From the NCBI GenBank assembly GCA_003279855.1, contig QCGO01000009.1:1-48406 (forward strand): DNA of 48,406 nt. Direction: 5' to 3'. This DNA comes from Prochlorococcus sp. AG-388-E21. GTDB lineage: Bacteria; Cyanobacteriota; Cyanobacteriia; PCC-6307; Cyanobiaceae. The position numbers and the translations under genes were made by a program. The notes below the pieces were generated by a model, which was given only the letters and a program-made list of their open reading frames with translations, had not been told where the DNA came from and did not search any database. Below are positions 34,292 through 43,882 of the stretch, one piece after another (within the stretch, counting starts at the first letter, position 1; each line of letters starts with the position of its first letter).

Positions 34292-34297
34292 ATTATA
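34292..34297 (-). promoter_or_regulatory. Possible -10 element directly before pnp
   Basis: On the minus strand TATAAT occupies 34297 to 34292, leaving 7 bp to the GTG. If used, transcription would start at or next to the start codon and give a leaderless mRNA. A start further up in the 191-bp gap after rpsN is equally possible. Confidence 0.28.
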
Positions 34298-34475
34298 AAT
34301 CTATACATGATTTATTCTTACATCTCATAGGTACATATTGAGAGAATTATTTAAATAAGGTTTCAAAATAATTTTTTTAATAGTATCAATTATGACTTTA
34401 ATATATTGGGATAACTAGGTTTTCCAAAAAATATTAGAATTAATGAATTTCTTAAAATCTATAAATTTTATTTTA

Positions 34476-34778
34476 TTACCAGCTGGATTTTACTACTCCT
34501 GGTAATTCACCATTATGAGCTCTAAGTCTTAGCTGATTTCTGCATAATCCAAAATCTCTATATACACCCCTTGGTTTACCTGTAGCCCAGCATCTATTTC
34601 TAACTCTTGTTGGGGCTGAGTTTCTTGGAAGCCCCTGAATTTTTCTATGAATTTCTAATCTTTCCATAGGATCTTTAGCAGCATTAAATTCATCTAATAA
34701 TGATTTTCTCTTGACGGCATATTTATTTACTAGTTTTTTACGTTTTACTTCCCTAGCAATCATTGATTTTTTTGCCAT
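34476..34778 (-). CDS. rpsN: 30S ribosomal protein S14
   Basis: This 100-residue ribosomal protein belongs to the 30S head. The sequence begins [17 protein letters not shown] and ends [13 protein letters not shown], with the [12 protein letters not shown] and FGLCRN blocks. It is the zinc-free long form, lacking paired CxxC motifs. An upstream in-frame ATG at 34808 would add ten residues, but MAKKS is the family's normal start, so 34778 is used. The gene lies 65 bp after rseP in the same direction, with pnp 191 bp further. Confidence 0.97.
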   Translation of the reverse strand: MAKKSMIAREVKRKKLVNKYAVKRKSLLDEFNAAKDPMERLEIHRKIQGLPRNSAPTRVRNRCWATGKPRGVYRDFGLCRNQLRLRAHNGELPGVVKSSW

Positions 34779-34843
34779 TAAAAATTTATACCTAAAGTTA
34801 ACATTCATCTTAACAGTTAAACTATCAAAATAAAAAATTTAAG

Positions 34844-35923
34844 TTATTGATTAAGCAATCTTTGAACGATTAGTAATTGGCTTGTATCTCTAATTATTAA
34901 TAAAACGCTTAGTCCTACTAAAAGAAAAAAGCTTGATTGAGTTACAGCTATTTGAATTTTAACTGGTACGGGTTTTCCCCTTAATCCTTCAATAAGAGTA
35001 AAAACAAGTTGTCCACCATCGAGAAGTGGTAATGGAAGAGAATTTAAAACAGCCAAATTTATAGAAATTAATGCGGCAAATAACAAAATTCCTGTTCCTC
35101 CCTGCTCTGATAATTGTGCACCGATCTCAACAATTTTTACAGGCCCACTTAATTGTTGAGCTGTTGATGAGAAATTTGTAATTAGTCCTTTATAACCTTG
35201 AATTGTTTTTAATAAGAGGGATGAAAACTCCTTATTTGTGTATTGAAAAAGTTCGTTAATATTCTTTGTTTTTTTTGTTTCTTTTTTAATATTTGGTTGT
35301 AACTGGGCTCCAATTGTTCCTTTCCCATCTATGTTTTGAGGAATTAAAGTTAAATTACGATAAGAGTTCTCTCTCTCAATTTCAATTGATATTGATTCTT
35401 CTGATGAACTTTGGATTTTTTTTACCAGAGACGTTACTGCTTTATCCCCAACACCTAATACATTACCCTCTAACTTTAAAATTTTATCTCCTGGCTCTAA
35501 CCCGGCTTTAGAAGCAGCTTTCTCTGGTTGAGTTGCTAAAACTAAAATTCCCGGCTCTGGATCAAAAGGAATACCAATAGTAGTTACGTTTAATATCAGA
35601 ATTGTGTAAGCAAGAAGTAAGTTAGCAAATACCCCTGCTGATATTACAATTACTCTCTGGATTATTGGCCTATTCTTTAGAAGGTTTGGGTCTTTTGGGT
35701 CAATGTTATTGATTTCTTCATCAGGGAAGGAAACAAATCCTCCTAAAGGAAAGGCTCTAAATGAGTAAGTTATCCCCTTATATTTTTTTTGTATTATTGA
35801 AGGACCAAATCCAATAGAAAAACCATCAACATATATTCCTTGAAATATTGCCGCAAGAAAATGACCCATTTCATGAAAGAAAATGAGAAATCCAAGGACA
35901 GTTATTGAGGTTAAAACATTCAT
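34844..35923 (-). CDS. rseP: Site-2-type intramembrane metalloprotease (RseP family)
   Basis: A 359-residue membrane zinc protease. The HEMGH zinc motif lies at 17-21 in the first membrane segment, and the third ligand is in the NSLPLPLLDGGQL motif near 301-313. One PDZ domain (about 120-205, with KAGLEPGDKILKLEGN) lies between, fewer than the two of E. coli RseP. Family members cut membrane-bound anti-sigma factors or leftover signal peptides; the target here is unknown. It sits 9 bp after serS in the same direction and before rpsN, so it belongs to the core run. Confidence 0.9.
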   Translation of the reverse strand: MNVLTSITVLGFLIFFHEMGHFLAAIFQGIYVDGFSIGFGPSIIQKKYKGITYSFRAFPLGGFVSFPDEEINNIDPKDPNLLKNRPIIQRVIVISAGVFANLLLAYTILILNVTTIGIPFDPEPGILVLATQPEKAASKAGLEPGDKILKLEGNVLGVGDKAVTSLVKKIQSSSEESISIEIERENSYRNLTLIPQNIDGKGTIGAQLQPNIKKETKKTKNINELFQYTNKEFSSLLLKTIQGYKGLITNFSSTAQQLSGPVKIVEIGAQLSEQGGTGILLFAALISINLAVLNSLPLPLLDGGQLVFTLIEGLRGKPVPVKIQIAVTQSSFFLLVGLSVLLIIRDTSQLLIVQRLLNQ

Positions 35924-35932
35924 TATTTTATA

Positions 35933-37210
35933 TTAGGCAGTTTTTATGAAAGGTGATCCAAAGTATGGAACTAGATCCTCAGGAATTTTTACACTTCCAT
36001 CGGGTTGTTGGCCGTTTTCAAGAATTGCTGCCATTGTTCTTCCAATAGCTAAACCACTTCCATTTAAAGTGTGGATATATGAAGTTTTCTTATCAATTTT
36101 TGTTCTTATTGATGATCTACGAGCCTGAAAGTCTAAGCAATTACTGCAACTGGATATTTCTCTATAACATTTACTACTGGGCAACCAAACCTCAAGATCG
36201 AAAGTTCGGCTAGAAGAAAAGCCTAAATCTCCAGTGCAAATATCTACTGATCTGTATGGTAAGTTGAGCTTTTTTAAGATACTTTCTGCATCTGCCGTTA
36301 TTTCTTTATGAGCCTCTAATGATTTATTTGGATGACAAAACCAATATAATTCAACCTTATTAAATTGATGAAGTCTTATTAAACCTTTTGTATCCCTTCC
36401 GTAACTACCCGCTTCTCTTCTGAAACATGGACTGTATGCTACATATTTTAAAGGCAATAATTTTGGATCAATAATCTCATTTTTATGAAAAGCAGTCAAG
36501 GGAACTTCTGCTGTTGGAGAGAGCCATAAATCATCATTATCACACTTAAAACTTTCATTTGAAAATTTCGGAAGCTGGCCAGATCCTTGAAGGCTTTCTG
36601 TATTAACTAATGCTGGAGGCATTAATTCTAAGTACCCATTATTTGTATGCACATCTAACATGAAATTTACAAGAGCCCTCTCTAACTTCGCTCCACTTCC
36701 TGTAAGAGTAATAAAACGACTTTTTGCAATTTTGGTTGATTTTATGGAATCAAATAGATTTAAATTTTCACCTATTTCCCAGTGAGATTTTAGATTATCT
36801 TTTCTTAGAGGATCGCCCCATTCTTTAATTTGAATATTATTATCTTCATTTGCTCCAAATGGGGCATCTTTACTTGGGAAATTAGGTAATTTTGATATTT
36901 CCTCTTTAAGTTGTTTGTCTAATATCCTTTTTTTTTCTTCAAATTCAGAAACTTTTACTCTGTATTGATTGCCCTTTTCCTTAAGTTCATTGAGTTCTTG
37001 AGAATTAACATTATTAGAATTTCTTATTTCTTGTCCAATTATTTTGCTTAATTTTTTACTCTCTGATTGCAGACTTGATATTTCTATCTCTATTTCTTTC
37101 TTTTCTACTGTTAGCTTGTGGATAAAATTAATATTATAAACTTTTCCTCTTAAGGATAAATTATCTTCCACAAATGTTGGATTTTCTCTTATTAATTTTT
37201 GATCTAACAC
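35933..37210 (-). CDS. serS: Seryl-tRNA synthetase
   Basis: This 425-residue class II synthetase charges tRNA-Ser. The N-terminal two-helix coiled coil (about 30-105) is followed by the catalytic core with motif 2 [20 protein letters not shown] (about 268-287) and motif 3 [16 protein letters not shown] (about 386-401). The length is typical. It starts with [11 protein letters not shown], the usual N-terminus. A 130-bp gap separates it from the Ycf46-like gene upstream, and rseP follows at 9 bp. Confidence 0.97.
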   Translation of the reverse strand: MLDQKLIRENPTFVEDNLSLRGKVYNINFIHKLTVEKKEIEIEISSLQSESKKLSKIIGQEIRNSNNVNSQELNELKEKGNQYRVKVSEFEEKKRILDKQLKEEISKLPNFPSKDAPFGANEDNNIQIKEWGDPLRKDNLKSHWEIGENLNLFDSIKSTKIAKSRFITLTGSGAKLERALVNFMLDVHTNNGYLELMPPALVNTESLQGSGQLPKFSNESFKCDNDDLWLSPTAEVPLTAFHKNEIIDPKLLPLKYVAYSPCFRREAGSYGRDTKGLIRLHQFNKVELYWFCHPNKSLEAHKEITADAESILKKLNLPYRSVDICTGDLGFSSSRTFDLEVWLPSSKCYREISSCSNCLDFQARRSSIRTKIDKKTSYIHTLNGSGLAIGRTMAAILENGQQPDGSVKIPEDLVPYFGSPFIKTA

Positions 37211-37340
37211 TCTTTTAAATTTTTCGTATCCTAATAAGATAGTTTATCTCAAATCATTATCAGAGATTTTTGATAAAAAATTAATTAAATACATGGATTA
37301 CTAACTTAATCTATATCTATAATTTTAAATTAAAAATAAA

Positions 37341-38807
37341 CTATGAGGCAGAACGAGCTCTGCCTGTGGAAGACCATTCTTTTAAGAAATCAATTTGCTC
37401 TTTAGCTGTGCGTGATAACGGCACTAATTCGGAAACAGCTTTAATTAAATCTTTTTCCATTAATTCTCTATTTTCAGAAAAAGAAAAGTGCATACCCTCT
37501 ATAACTGCTTGCTCAAGTTCCGCTCCTGAATATCCATCTGTGCGATCAATTATTGTTGAAAGAGGAAAATTATAGCTAGGTCTCCTTTTCTTAAGGTGCA
37601 AATCAAGGATGCTCAATCTTTCTTCAGAATTAGGCAAATCAAGAAAAAATATTTCATCAAATCTACCTTTCCTTAATAATTCTGCTGGGAGCTTATCGAT
37701 AGCATTAGCGGTAGCAATTACAAATACTGCTGATTCTTTTTCTGCCATCCAAGTTAGCAAACTAGCTAAAACTCTTTGACTAGTTCCTCCATCACTTCTA
37801 GCATCCCCACCAAATCCCTTATCAATTTCATCAATCCATAGGATGCAGGGCGACATGGCTTCTGCTCTTGAAATTGTCTCTCTTGTTCTTGCCTCACTAG
37901 ACCCTACAAGACTTGAAAATAATCTACCGACATCAAGTCTAAGAAGAGGCATTGACCAACTTTCAGAAATTGATTTGGCTGTTAGAGATTTCCCAGTTCC
38001 TTGTGGCCCAACTAATAAGACACCTTTAGGAATTGGCAATCCGTATTCCTGGGCTTCTTTTGAAAAAGCTCTATATCTTTGTTTAAGCCAAGTTTTTAAT
38101 AATTTCAAACCTCCAATATCATTTTGACTTGACTTACTTTCACAAAATTCTAATATTTCGCTTCTAGCGATAACTTGTTTTTTCTCTTCAAGAATATCTT
38201 TGATATCATATTTACTTATTTTTCCTCTTTGTGTGAGTGCTTTTGCTGTTACTTGCTTAACTTTTATTTCACTTAATCCACTTGAAGCTATAGCAAGCTC
38301 GTTTAGGTCTTGTTCGCTTAAATCAGAATCAGTATTAAAAGCAATTTTTTTTATAAGAGCTGTTAATTCACTTAAATCAGGAAGAGGTAAGTTAATTATT
38401 GTAATTAGATCATCAAGTTCTTCAGATGATGGCAGTATATGTGAACTAAGAATTAGGTTATTGTTCGTTTCTCTAAGTGAAGATGACAATTCTTTTATTG
38501 TTCTACTGATAGATGGATCATCATAAAACTTATGAAAGTCTCTTAACAATAAAATTGTAGGTAATTCAGACTTTTGTTCCTTTATCCAATTAAGAACTCC
38601 TAGCGGATTGTTTGAAAATTTGCCGTTTTCGTTTAGGACTCCTTTGATTCCATTAACACAATCCCAAGATAGGAATCTTTTAATATTTAATTTTTTACAT
38701 GATTGAAGTATAACTTTGTTTAATCTTTCTTCTTCTTTTGTTCTAATCCAAATTAAAGGAGTTCTGGAGTTTATAAGTAATTCGAAATTTCTACTCCAAG
38801 AATCCAT
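37341..38807 (-). CDS. Ycf46-like AAA ATPase
   Basis: A 488-residue AAA ATPase. The N-terminal half (about 1-225) is a degenerate ATPase-like region specific to the Ycf46 group (TPLIWIRTKEEERL, then TILLLRDFHKF). The C-terminal AAA module has Walker A GPQGTGKS at 267-274, Walker B CILWIDEID at 321-329, and a sensor region VFVIATANAIDKLPAELLRKGRFDEIFFLDLP. The homologue is chloroplast-encoded in red algae; a role in carbon-uptake regulation has been suggested in cyanobacteria, but this is not settled. It follows yidC at 19 bp in the same direction. Confidence 0.88.
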   Translation of the reverse strand: MDSWSRNFELLINSRTPLIWIRTKEEERLNKVILQSCKKLNIKRFLSWDCVNGIKGVLNENGKFSNNPLGVLNWIKEQKSELPTILLLRDFHKFYDDPSISRTIKELSSSLRETNNNLILSSHILPSSEELDDLITIINLPLPDLSELTALIKKIAFNTDSDLSEQDLNELAIASSGLSEIKVKQVTAKALTQRGKISKYDIKDILEEKKQVIARSEILEFCESKSSQNDIGGLKLLKTWLKQRYRAFSKEAQEYGLPIPKGVLLVGPQGTGKSLTAKSISESWSMPLLRLDVGRLFSSLVGSSEARTRETISRAEAMSPCILWIDEIDKGFGGDARSDGGTSQRVLASLLTWMAEKESAVFVIATANAIDKLPAELLRKGRFDEIFFLDLPNSEERLSILDLHLKKRRPSYNFPLSTIIDRTDGYSGAELEQAVIEGMHFSFSENRELMEKDLIKAVSELVPLSRTAKEQIDFLKEWSSTGRARSAS

Positions 38808-38826
38808 TATCTATCTAAAAGAAAAC

Positions 38827-39966
38827 CTATTTTTTGTTATTAGGTTCAAATGGTAATCTTTTATCTGAAATGTTTGCAGTAGAGGGTATTACTTTATTTT
38901 TGCCTGATAATTGATCATCAAGAATTTTTTGTAAGTTTTCTGGAAGAGCTTCTTTGTTTAGCAGAAAAGTCTGAAACGCCTGGAATATGTTGGCTACAAC
39001 CATATAAAGTAATACTCCAGCTGGTAAAGGAAAAAATAAGAACATACCTGTAATCATTACGGGAGTAATTTTATTAGCGGTAGATTGTTGAGCGTTTGAA
39101 GGCATTCCTTGACTAGATAAAACTTGCGAGAGAAGTAAGGTTAAACCGAAAGCTCCAACTAAAGTAGCTATATCCCAATTAATTGAACCATCTACATAAA
39201 ACCCAACCTGTCCAAGTGCTTTAATAAATAAAAATCCACTTTTTGCAGCTAATCCAGGTATTTTAGCTTCAATTGTTGCATCCCCTGGCTTGATTGCTGT
39301 AACTAATCCGTCTTGAGAGACTTTAATGTTTTCTGAACCTTTTGAAACTGTCCAAGTTGGAAGGAATCTTGAACCGTTATCATATTTTGAGAGTACTTCT
39401 GAATAGTTGTTCCCATTTGTTGTCTGCAAGTTTATCTTAACTGATTCTTCGGTACCCAATTTTGTACCGTTAGGTATCGTAGCAATAACAGGAAAGTGGG
39501 ATTTTTCTGTTACGAAGATTGAATGTCTCGGGGATTTATAAGGCTTCGGATCAATAGCAGCAATTTGATCTTGGGGTAAAACTTTTAAGTTGATATTGTA
39601 AGGTACATCTGCAAATGGTGAACCTCTTAAGGTTGCAAATAATGCAAATAAAACAGGCATCTGAACTATTAAAGGTAAACATCCTGCGAGAGGGCTACCA
39701 AATTCATTCATTAATTTTCCTAATTCTTCTTGCTGTTTCTTTGGGTCACTTGAAAATTTGGACTTTATTTCTGCTTGCCTTTTTTGCATTACAGGTTGAG
39801 CTATTTTCATCCTCCTGGCGCTTCTAATAGAACCTGCGCTTAGTGGAAAGAGTGCGATTCTAATTACGACTGTTAGTGCAACAATGGCCAAACCATAACT
39901 AGGGACTAACCCGTAGAAAAAATCTAGAATCGGGATTAATAATTTTTCTGAAATGAACCCGATCAC
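38827..39966 (-). CDS. yidC: YidC/Oxa1 membrane protein insertase with Ig-like insert
   Basis: A 379-residue insertase for thylakoid and plasma membrane proteins. Core landmarks are the first segment with the groove arginine ([21 protein letters not shown], about 33-53), a second core segment at about 93-113, and later segments at about 264-282 and 300-335. Between the second core segment and the next lies a long extracytoplasmic insert (about 117-263). Its last 80 residues ([20 protein letters not shown] followed by [12 protein letters not shown]) look like a bacterial Ig-like (Big_2) repeat. The start is GTG at 39966. The gene lies between the PH-domain protein and the Ycf46-like gene in the classic rpmH-rnpA-yidC arrangement. 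Confidence 0.93.
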   Translation of the reverse strand: MIGFISEKLLIPILDFFYGLVPSYGLAIVALTVVIRIALFPLSAGSIRSARRMKIAQPVMQKRQAEIKSKFSSDPKKQQEELGKLMNEFGSPLAGCLPLIVQMPVLFALFATLRGSPFADVPYNINLKVLPQDQIAAIDPKPYKSPRHSIFVTEKSHFPVIATIPNGTKLGTEESVKINLQTTNGNNYSEVLSKYDNGSRFLPTWTVSKGSENIKVSQDGLVTAIKPGDATIEAKIPGLAAKSGFLFIKALGQVGFYVDGSINWDIATLVGAFGLTLLLSQVLSSQGMPSNAQQSTANKITPVMITGMFLFFPLPAGVLLYMVVANIFQAFQTFLLNKEALPENLQKILDDQLSGKNKVIPSTANISDKRLPFEPNNKK

Positions 39967-40038
39967 GATATTAAAGAAGGTTTGATTTTTTTTGACACTT
40001 TATTTTACAGGATAATAATACTTTTGTAATTAATTTAA

Positions 40039-40452
40039 TCAAGATTTAGTAGCAAATCCCTCAACCTCATTAAGATTTAATGTTTGTGATCTTTTAACCA
40101 TATTTTCCTCAATAAATTTTTGTTTTTCTCTAAATAAAGGTAAAGATTTCATCTCAACCTTGGAGCCATCGTTGAGTATTAAAACCATGTCTCCATAAGA
40201 TCCGAACCCTCTCGGGATAGATCTTATCTCTTCAATATTGCTTAAAGATACTTGAGTTTTATTTTTGCCAAACCATCCTCCATCAATAGTTATCCTTTTA
40301 TTGGTAATTTTGTATCTTAACCATAAGGCTCTTACTATTGCAGCAAATGTAAAAGGAAGACCAAGGAGAGTTAAACCAGCAAATAAATTGATTATTAAAT
40401 CACTTTTAGCTGGGCCACCCTCATAAAACGATTCTTCATTAATGTTAATCAT
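40039..40452 (-). CDS. Membrane-anchored bacterial PH-domain protein
   Basis: A 137-residue protein with a hydrophobic N-terminal part (about 20-45, NLFAGLTLLGLPFTFAAIVRAL) followed by a bacterial PH domain (about 48-125: YKITNKRITIDGGWFGKNKT, then VSLSNIEEIRSIP and MVLILNDGSKVEMKSLP). The start overlaps the rnpA stop by 4 bp, so the two are probably translated together. Its place between rnpA and yidC is where many bacteria have yidD or jag; I take this PH protein to be the picocyanobacterial occupant of the slot. The function is unknown. Confidence 0.8.
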   Translation of the reverse strand: MININEESFYEGGPAKSDLIINLFAGLTLLGLPFTFAAIVRALWLRYKITNKRITIDGGWFGKNKTQVSLSNIEEIRSIPRGFGSYGDMVLILNDGSKVEMKSLPLFREKQKFIEENMVKRSQTLNLNEVEGFATKS

Positions 40453-40838
40453 TTAAATAAACCTGACTTGAAAATTAGGTATTGAAATTCCTCCAATAGA
40501 TTTATCTTATCATTGAGGAATTTATCAGCTTTAAGGTTAACAAGTAACCAATAAGGTTTGTGGTTATTCTCTTGGCTGATATTTTTTAATAAACAATCCT
40601 GCAATATTCTCCTAAGTTTGTTTCTTTCTACTGCTTTTTTTGATACTTTCTTACTTATAGATATGGCAACTTTAAAACTATTTAAACTATGCATATTATT
40701 ATGGGAGATGAGGATTTTTGGATTTGATCTTGCTATTTTGAAGGTCATTAATTTCCCATAATATTTAACAGAATTTTTATGAATATAATCAAAAGTCCTA
40801 TGACCTTTTAAACGCATAGCTTTGGGCAAGGCCATCAT
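40449..40838 (-). CDS. rnpA: Ribonuclease P protein component
   Basis: This 129-residue basic protein assists the RNase P RNA in 5' processing of tRNA. The family core is visible: a start region with KGHRTFDYIHKNSVKYYG, the FKVAISISKKVSKKAVERNKLRRILQD block (the RNR-type motif), and an alpha/beta end with YWLLVNLKADKFLN. It follows rpmH by 10 bp, the conserved arrangement in most bacteria, and overlaps the next gene by 4 bp. An alternative start at the second codon (the protein begins MMALPKAMRLKGHR) is possible. Confidence 0.94.
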   Translation of the reverse strand: MMALPKAMRLKGHRTFDYIHKNSVKYYGKLMTFKIARSNPKILISHNNMHSLNSFKVAISISKKVSKKAVERNKLRRILQDCLLKNISQENNHKPYWLLVNLKADKFLNDKINLLEEFQYLIFKSGLFK

Positions 40839-40848
40839 AAAAAAACTG

Positions 40849-40986
40849 TTAAACTGCTATTCTCTCTCTACCTCTTTTTCTTCTGCTTTTAATAACTCTT
40901 CTTCCTGTGTGAGAACGCATTCTTACTCTAAAACCAGAAACACGTTTTCTTTTCCTTGATGTTCCGCCGAATGTTCTTTTTGTCAT
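40849..40986 (-). CDS. rpmH: 50S ribosomal protein L34
   Basis: A 45-residue, highly basic protein. It begins [20 protein letters not shown] and continues with [20 protein letters not shown] before ERIAV and the TAA stop at 40849-40851. The pattern matches L34 exactly in kind, length and position, directly before rnpA. It is shorter than the usual gene-finding cut-off, so it is easily missed. Confidence 0.97.
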   Translation of the reverse strand: MTKRTFGGTSRKRKRVSGFRVRMRSHTGRRVIKSRRKRGRERIAV

Positions 40987-41016
40987 TTTTTTTATTATCC
41001 TTTAATAATTTATCAC

Positions 41017-41589
41017 TTAATCGATCACTATAGTCCAGCTTCCTAAATATCTTGAAGAGGTATTCTTTTGAGCATACTGACCATAAGAATGAAATTGCTT
41101 AAGACCAGACTTTTTAGGATTAAATATTTGTTTAAAAACAATCGCGTAACTATCTTTATTTGAAGGGATTGGACTGTAAGGATATATATCTAGTGATGAA
41201 TTATCTTCATTTATCTCTATATCTGTAGGAATATCTTTAATACATTTAGTACGAGCTTCAAAGCCTCCTATTTTTACCTTACATAAACTTACTTTATCTT
41301 TAAGATTTGAATCGAATGTTTTGGGAATTTTTAATGTAATTTTCAGAAGTCCTGTTTGTCTATCAGAAGGTCTCAAAAAGAAAAAAATTGTATTTCTAAG
41401 TCTTTTTTTATTCTCTTTTTGGTACCATTTTAATCTTCGATACCCTGAATCTTGATCCCACTGGAATTCCAAGGCTGCCTTTGCAACACTATTTGATAGG
41501 TAAAATGGAATTGAAATTAATAATGGTGAAAAAAATAAAAGCTTTAAAATTTTAAAATTTAAAGCAAATTTTGTTTGTTTGTTAAGCAT
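41017..41589 (-). CDS. DUF2808 family secreted or membrane-anchored protein
   Basis: A 190-residue protein typical of cyanobacterial DUF2808. A hydrophobic N-terminal segment (about 12-33) looks like a signal peptide or anchor. The domain (about 35-190) starts with LEFQWDQDSGYRRLKWYQKE, then TIFFFLRPSDRQTGLLKITL, a KVSLCKVKIGGFEARTKC pair of cysteines, and IPTDIEINEDNSSLDIYPYSP. The function of the domain is unknown; family members are common near the cell surface. It lies 69 bp after aroH and 30 bp before rpmH in the same direction. Confidence 0.82.
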   Translation of the reverse strand: MLNKQTKFALNFKILKLLFFSPLLISIPFYLSNSVAKAALEFQWDQDSGYRRLKWYQKENKKRLRNTIFFFLRPSDRQTGLLKITLKIPKTFDSNLKDKVSLCKVKIGGFEARTKCIKDIPTDIEINEDNSSLDIYPYSPIPSNKDSYAIVFKQIFNPKKSGLKQFHSYGQYAQKNTSSRYLGSWTIVID

Positions 41590-41658
41590 TTTTTTAAGAC
41601 TAACTAGATAATTAAGTGCTTAATTATCAATTTTGAGGAGAAAATTATTTTCATAAGA

Positions 41659-42042
41659 TTAACATCTATCAGCCCTTAATTTTGAAGCACCTCTTAAATA
41701 AGGATGATTAACAGATTGGTCGGCAGTTAATAAAACTTGTGCCATTAATCTAATGCAAAAATCAACATCATTTGGAACGTACATTTGTTGGCAGTCTAAG
41801 AACGCAACTGAATCAAGACTTTTACATTTTCTTGCAATGGAAGCAGGAAAACATGCATCTAAATCGTTTGTAGCAGTAAATGTAATTGATAACAAATTAT
41901 TTATAACGATATTATTTCTTGTAATTAATTCTTCAATTAATTCAACTACAGCACTCTCGATTTCTTTTACAGAATTATCTTTTGCAGTCGTAGCCCCTCT
42001 TATGATTGTTAATTGGTGATTTCCTTCAAATTTTTCAATCAT
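41659..42042 (-). CDS. aroH: Chorismate mutase, AroH type
   Basis: This 127-residue enzyme converts chorismate to prephenate for Phe and Tyr synthesis. The AroH fold is recognisable by TIIRGATTAKDNS (Arg15, equivalent to B. subtilis Arg7), the TNDLDACFPA block, and CIRLMAQVL with Arg98 (equivalent to Arg90). By ungapped alignment the B. subtilis Cys75 and Glu78 positions are Asp83 and Gln86. It follows sppA by 7 bp in the same direction. Confidence 0.9.
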   Translation of the reverse strand: MIEKFEGNHQLTIIRGATTAKDNSVKEIESAVVELIEELITRNNIVINNLLSITFTATNDLDACFPASIARKCKSLDSVAFLDCQQMYVPNDVDFCIRLMAQVLLTADQSVNHPYLRGASKLRADRC

Positions 42043-42049
42043 ATCGTAT

Positions 42050-42859
42050 TTAAGGTTTATATAACCAAAGTATTTTATTAGATGAATTTACTTCAAAAAA
42101 TATATTTTGAATAATTTTCTCTGCAATTCTACTCCCTGGTATAAGCCCTAATATTTTCTTTTTCTTCTTGCCAAAAGTTACCGGTTGTATTTTTGGATCG
42201 ATTTTTACCATCTCTGCTGCAAGCTCCCTTGCAACAAACTCATCTCCAATCTTGTCAACTAATCCCAGGGCTTTTGCTTGTGTTCCAGTAAAGATTCTTC
42301 CATCAGCAAATTTCTTTACATCTTTTACAAGTAAATTTCTACCTTCAGCTACAGCCTCTGTAAATTGTTTGTAACTTTCATCTATTAATCCTTGTAAGAG
42401 TTCTCTTCCCTCCTTACTTAAAGGCTTATCTGGTGAAAGAATATCTTTATAAATCCCGCTTTTTACTGTCTCAAACTTAATACCAATTTTATTCAAAAGT
42501 TCAGATAAATTATTTCCTCTTATTATTACCCCAATCGAACCCGTTATAGTCCCTGGGTTCGCTACAATTTTGTCTGAGGCAACACCAATGTATACTCCAC
42601 CGGAAGCTGATATGTTTCCAAAACTTGCGACGACTTTACAACCTTTCTCTTTTAGTCTTTTAATAGCAGAGTATATTTCTTGGCTATCGCCGACTGTACC
42701 TCCAGGGGAGTCGATTCTAAGTATTAATGCAGGGAATTCTCTGTCCTCAATTTGTTTTAGAGCTTTAAGGACAGAAACTCTAGTTGAACTTGTGATTGGC
42801 TCATCAATTACTATACGAGCCATTCTTTTTTTTGACTTACGTCTAAAAGGCCAAATCAT
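42050..42859 (-). CDS. sppA: Signal peptide peptidase SppA, short form
   Basis: A 269-residue serine protease of the SppA family (ClpP-like fold), which breaks down cleaved signal peptides; cyanobacterial members also bear on light acclimation. The active-site Ser lies in NISASGGVYIG (Ser86 counted from this start) and the catalytic Lys in GIYKDILSP (Lys138), 52 residues apart as in B. subtilis SppA. I chose the ATG at 42859 (MIWPFRRKSKK). A TTG at 42874 would add five residues but lies against the probable -10 box. It is the short, single-domain form with a weak or missing N-terminal membrane anchor. Confidence 0.9.
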   Translation of the reverse strand: MIWPFRRKSKKRMARIVIDEPITSSTRVSVLKALKQIEDREFPALILRIDSPGGTVGDSQEIYSAIKRLKEKGCKVVASFGNISASGGVYIGVASDKIVANPGTITGSIGVIIRGNNLSELLNKIGIKFETVKSGIYKDILSPDKPLSKEGRELLQGLIDESYKQFTEAVAEGRNLLVKDVKKFADGRIFTGTQAKALGLVDKIGDEFVARELAAEMVKIDPKIQPVTFGKKKKKILGLIPGSRIAEKIIQNIFFEVNSSNKILWLYKP

Positions 42860-42874
42860 TCTTTTAAGGTACAA

Positions 42875-42880
42875 ATTATA
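42875..42880 (-). promoter_or_regulatory. Probable -10 element of the sppA-aroH unit
   Basis: TATAAT on the minus strand, 15 bp before the preferred sppA ATG, in the short gap between sppA and the divergent transporter gene. It would start transcription near 42868, leaving a leader of about 9 nt. No clear -35 match. Confidence 0.33.
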
Positions 42881-42912
42881 AATCTACTTTAAAAAGACTA
42901 TCAGCAGAATTA

Positions 42913-43854
42913 ATGAATTCAATCCAAAATTGGTTTTTAATGATACTCCCTTTTGCTCTCTGGGGGACTTCAATGGCAGCTATGACCCCTCTAGTATCTA
43001 GTGCTGGCCCTGAGTTTGTCGCTTCATTAAGACTTCTACCTGCAGGGATTCTTGTTCTTATTACAACATATTTATTAAAAAGAGATTTAAAAATTTATAA
43101 GTGTGATTTGAAATGGTTTTTGGTTTTTACAATCGTAGACGCAACTTTTTTTCAATTATTTTTAACATATGGGATATCTAAGACTGGTGCAGGTCTTGGC
43201 TCTGTTTTGATTGATTCTCAACCTTTGATGGTAGCAATCTTGGCAAGAGCAATTTTTGGTAATTTAATTAATCCAATTGGATGGTTAGGGTTACTTTTTG
43301 GCTTAGGTGGAATAATTTTTTTAGGAGTTCCAAAAGAACTTTTGGAAAGTTGGTGGTTGATGTCTGATAAGAGTATTAGTGATATTTCATTTAATGTAGG
43401 AGAATTATGGATGCTTGGAGCCTCTCTAGCAATGGCACTTGGAACAATTTTGATTAGATTTACATGTACTAAAAGTGATCCAGTTGCAGTAACTGGATGG
43501 CATATGGTTTTAGGAAGTGTCCCTCTTATTCTTAAACATTGCTTGCAAACAAATTTTCAATTGGTACCAAATTGGTCCATATTTGATTGGGGATTGATGT
43601 CATTTGCAAGTATCTTTGGAGGTGCTTTGGCATATGGTTTATTTTTCTATTTTGCTAATAATAAAGAAATAACAGGATTTAGCACTCTTGCCTTTTTAAC
43701 TCCAATATTTGCGCTCCTTAGTGGTGGTATTTACCTTAATGAAAGATTAACAAGCATTCAATGGATAGGAGTGGTTTTTGTCCTAATATCAGTTTTCTTT
43801 GTGAGCCAGAGAAAGTCTATATGGGAAAATTCAAATACTAAGACTAATATTTAA
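42913..43854 (+). CDS. EamA/DMT-family transporter
   Basis: A 313-residue integral membrane protein with about ten hydrophobic segments in two repeats, the layout of the drug/metabolite transporter (EamA) superfamily. The first repeat begins LPFALWGTSMAAMTPLVSSA, a signature in which an early Trp-Gly leads to the substrate side. The second repeat begins near ELWMLGASLAMALGTILIRF and ends with LNERLTSIQWIGVVFVLISV. The substrate cannot be inferred. It starts 53 bp from sppA (divergent) and is followed at 28 bp by a glycosyltransferase gene. Confidence 0.88.
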   Translation: MNSIQNWFLMILPFALWGTSMAAMTPLVSSAGPEFVASLRLLPAGILVLITTYLLKRDLKIYKCDLKWFLVFTIVDATFFQLFLTYGISKTGAGLGSVLIDSQPLMVAILARAIFGNLINPIGWLGLLFGLGGIIFLGVPKELLESWWLMSDKSISDISFNVGELWMLGASLAMALGTILIRFTCTKSDPVAVTGWHMVLGSVPLILKHCLQTNFQLVPNWSIFDWGLMSFASIFGGALAYGLFFYFANNKEITGFSTLAFLTPIFALLSGGIYLNERLTSIQWIGVVFVLISVFFVSQRKSIWENSNTKTNI

Positions 43855-43882
43855 TAAGTCAATAGGGAAATTGTTTTAAAGA

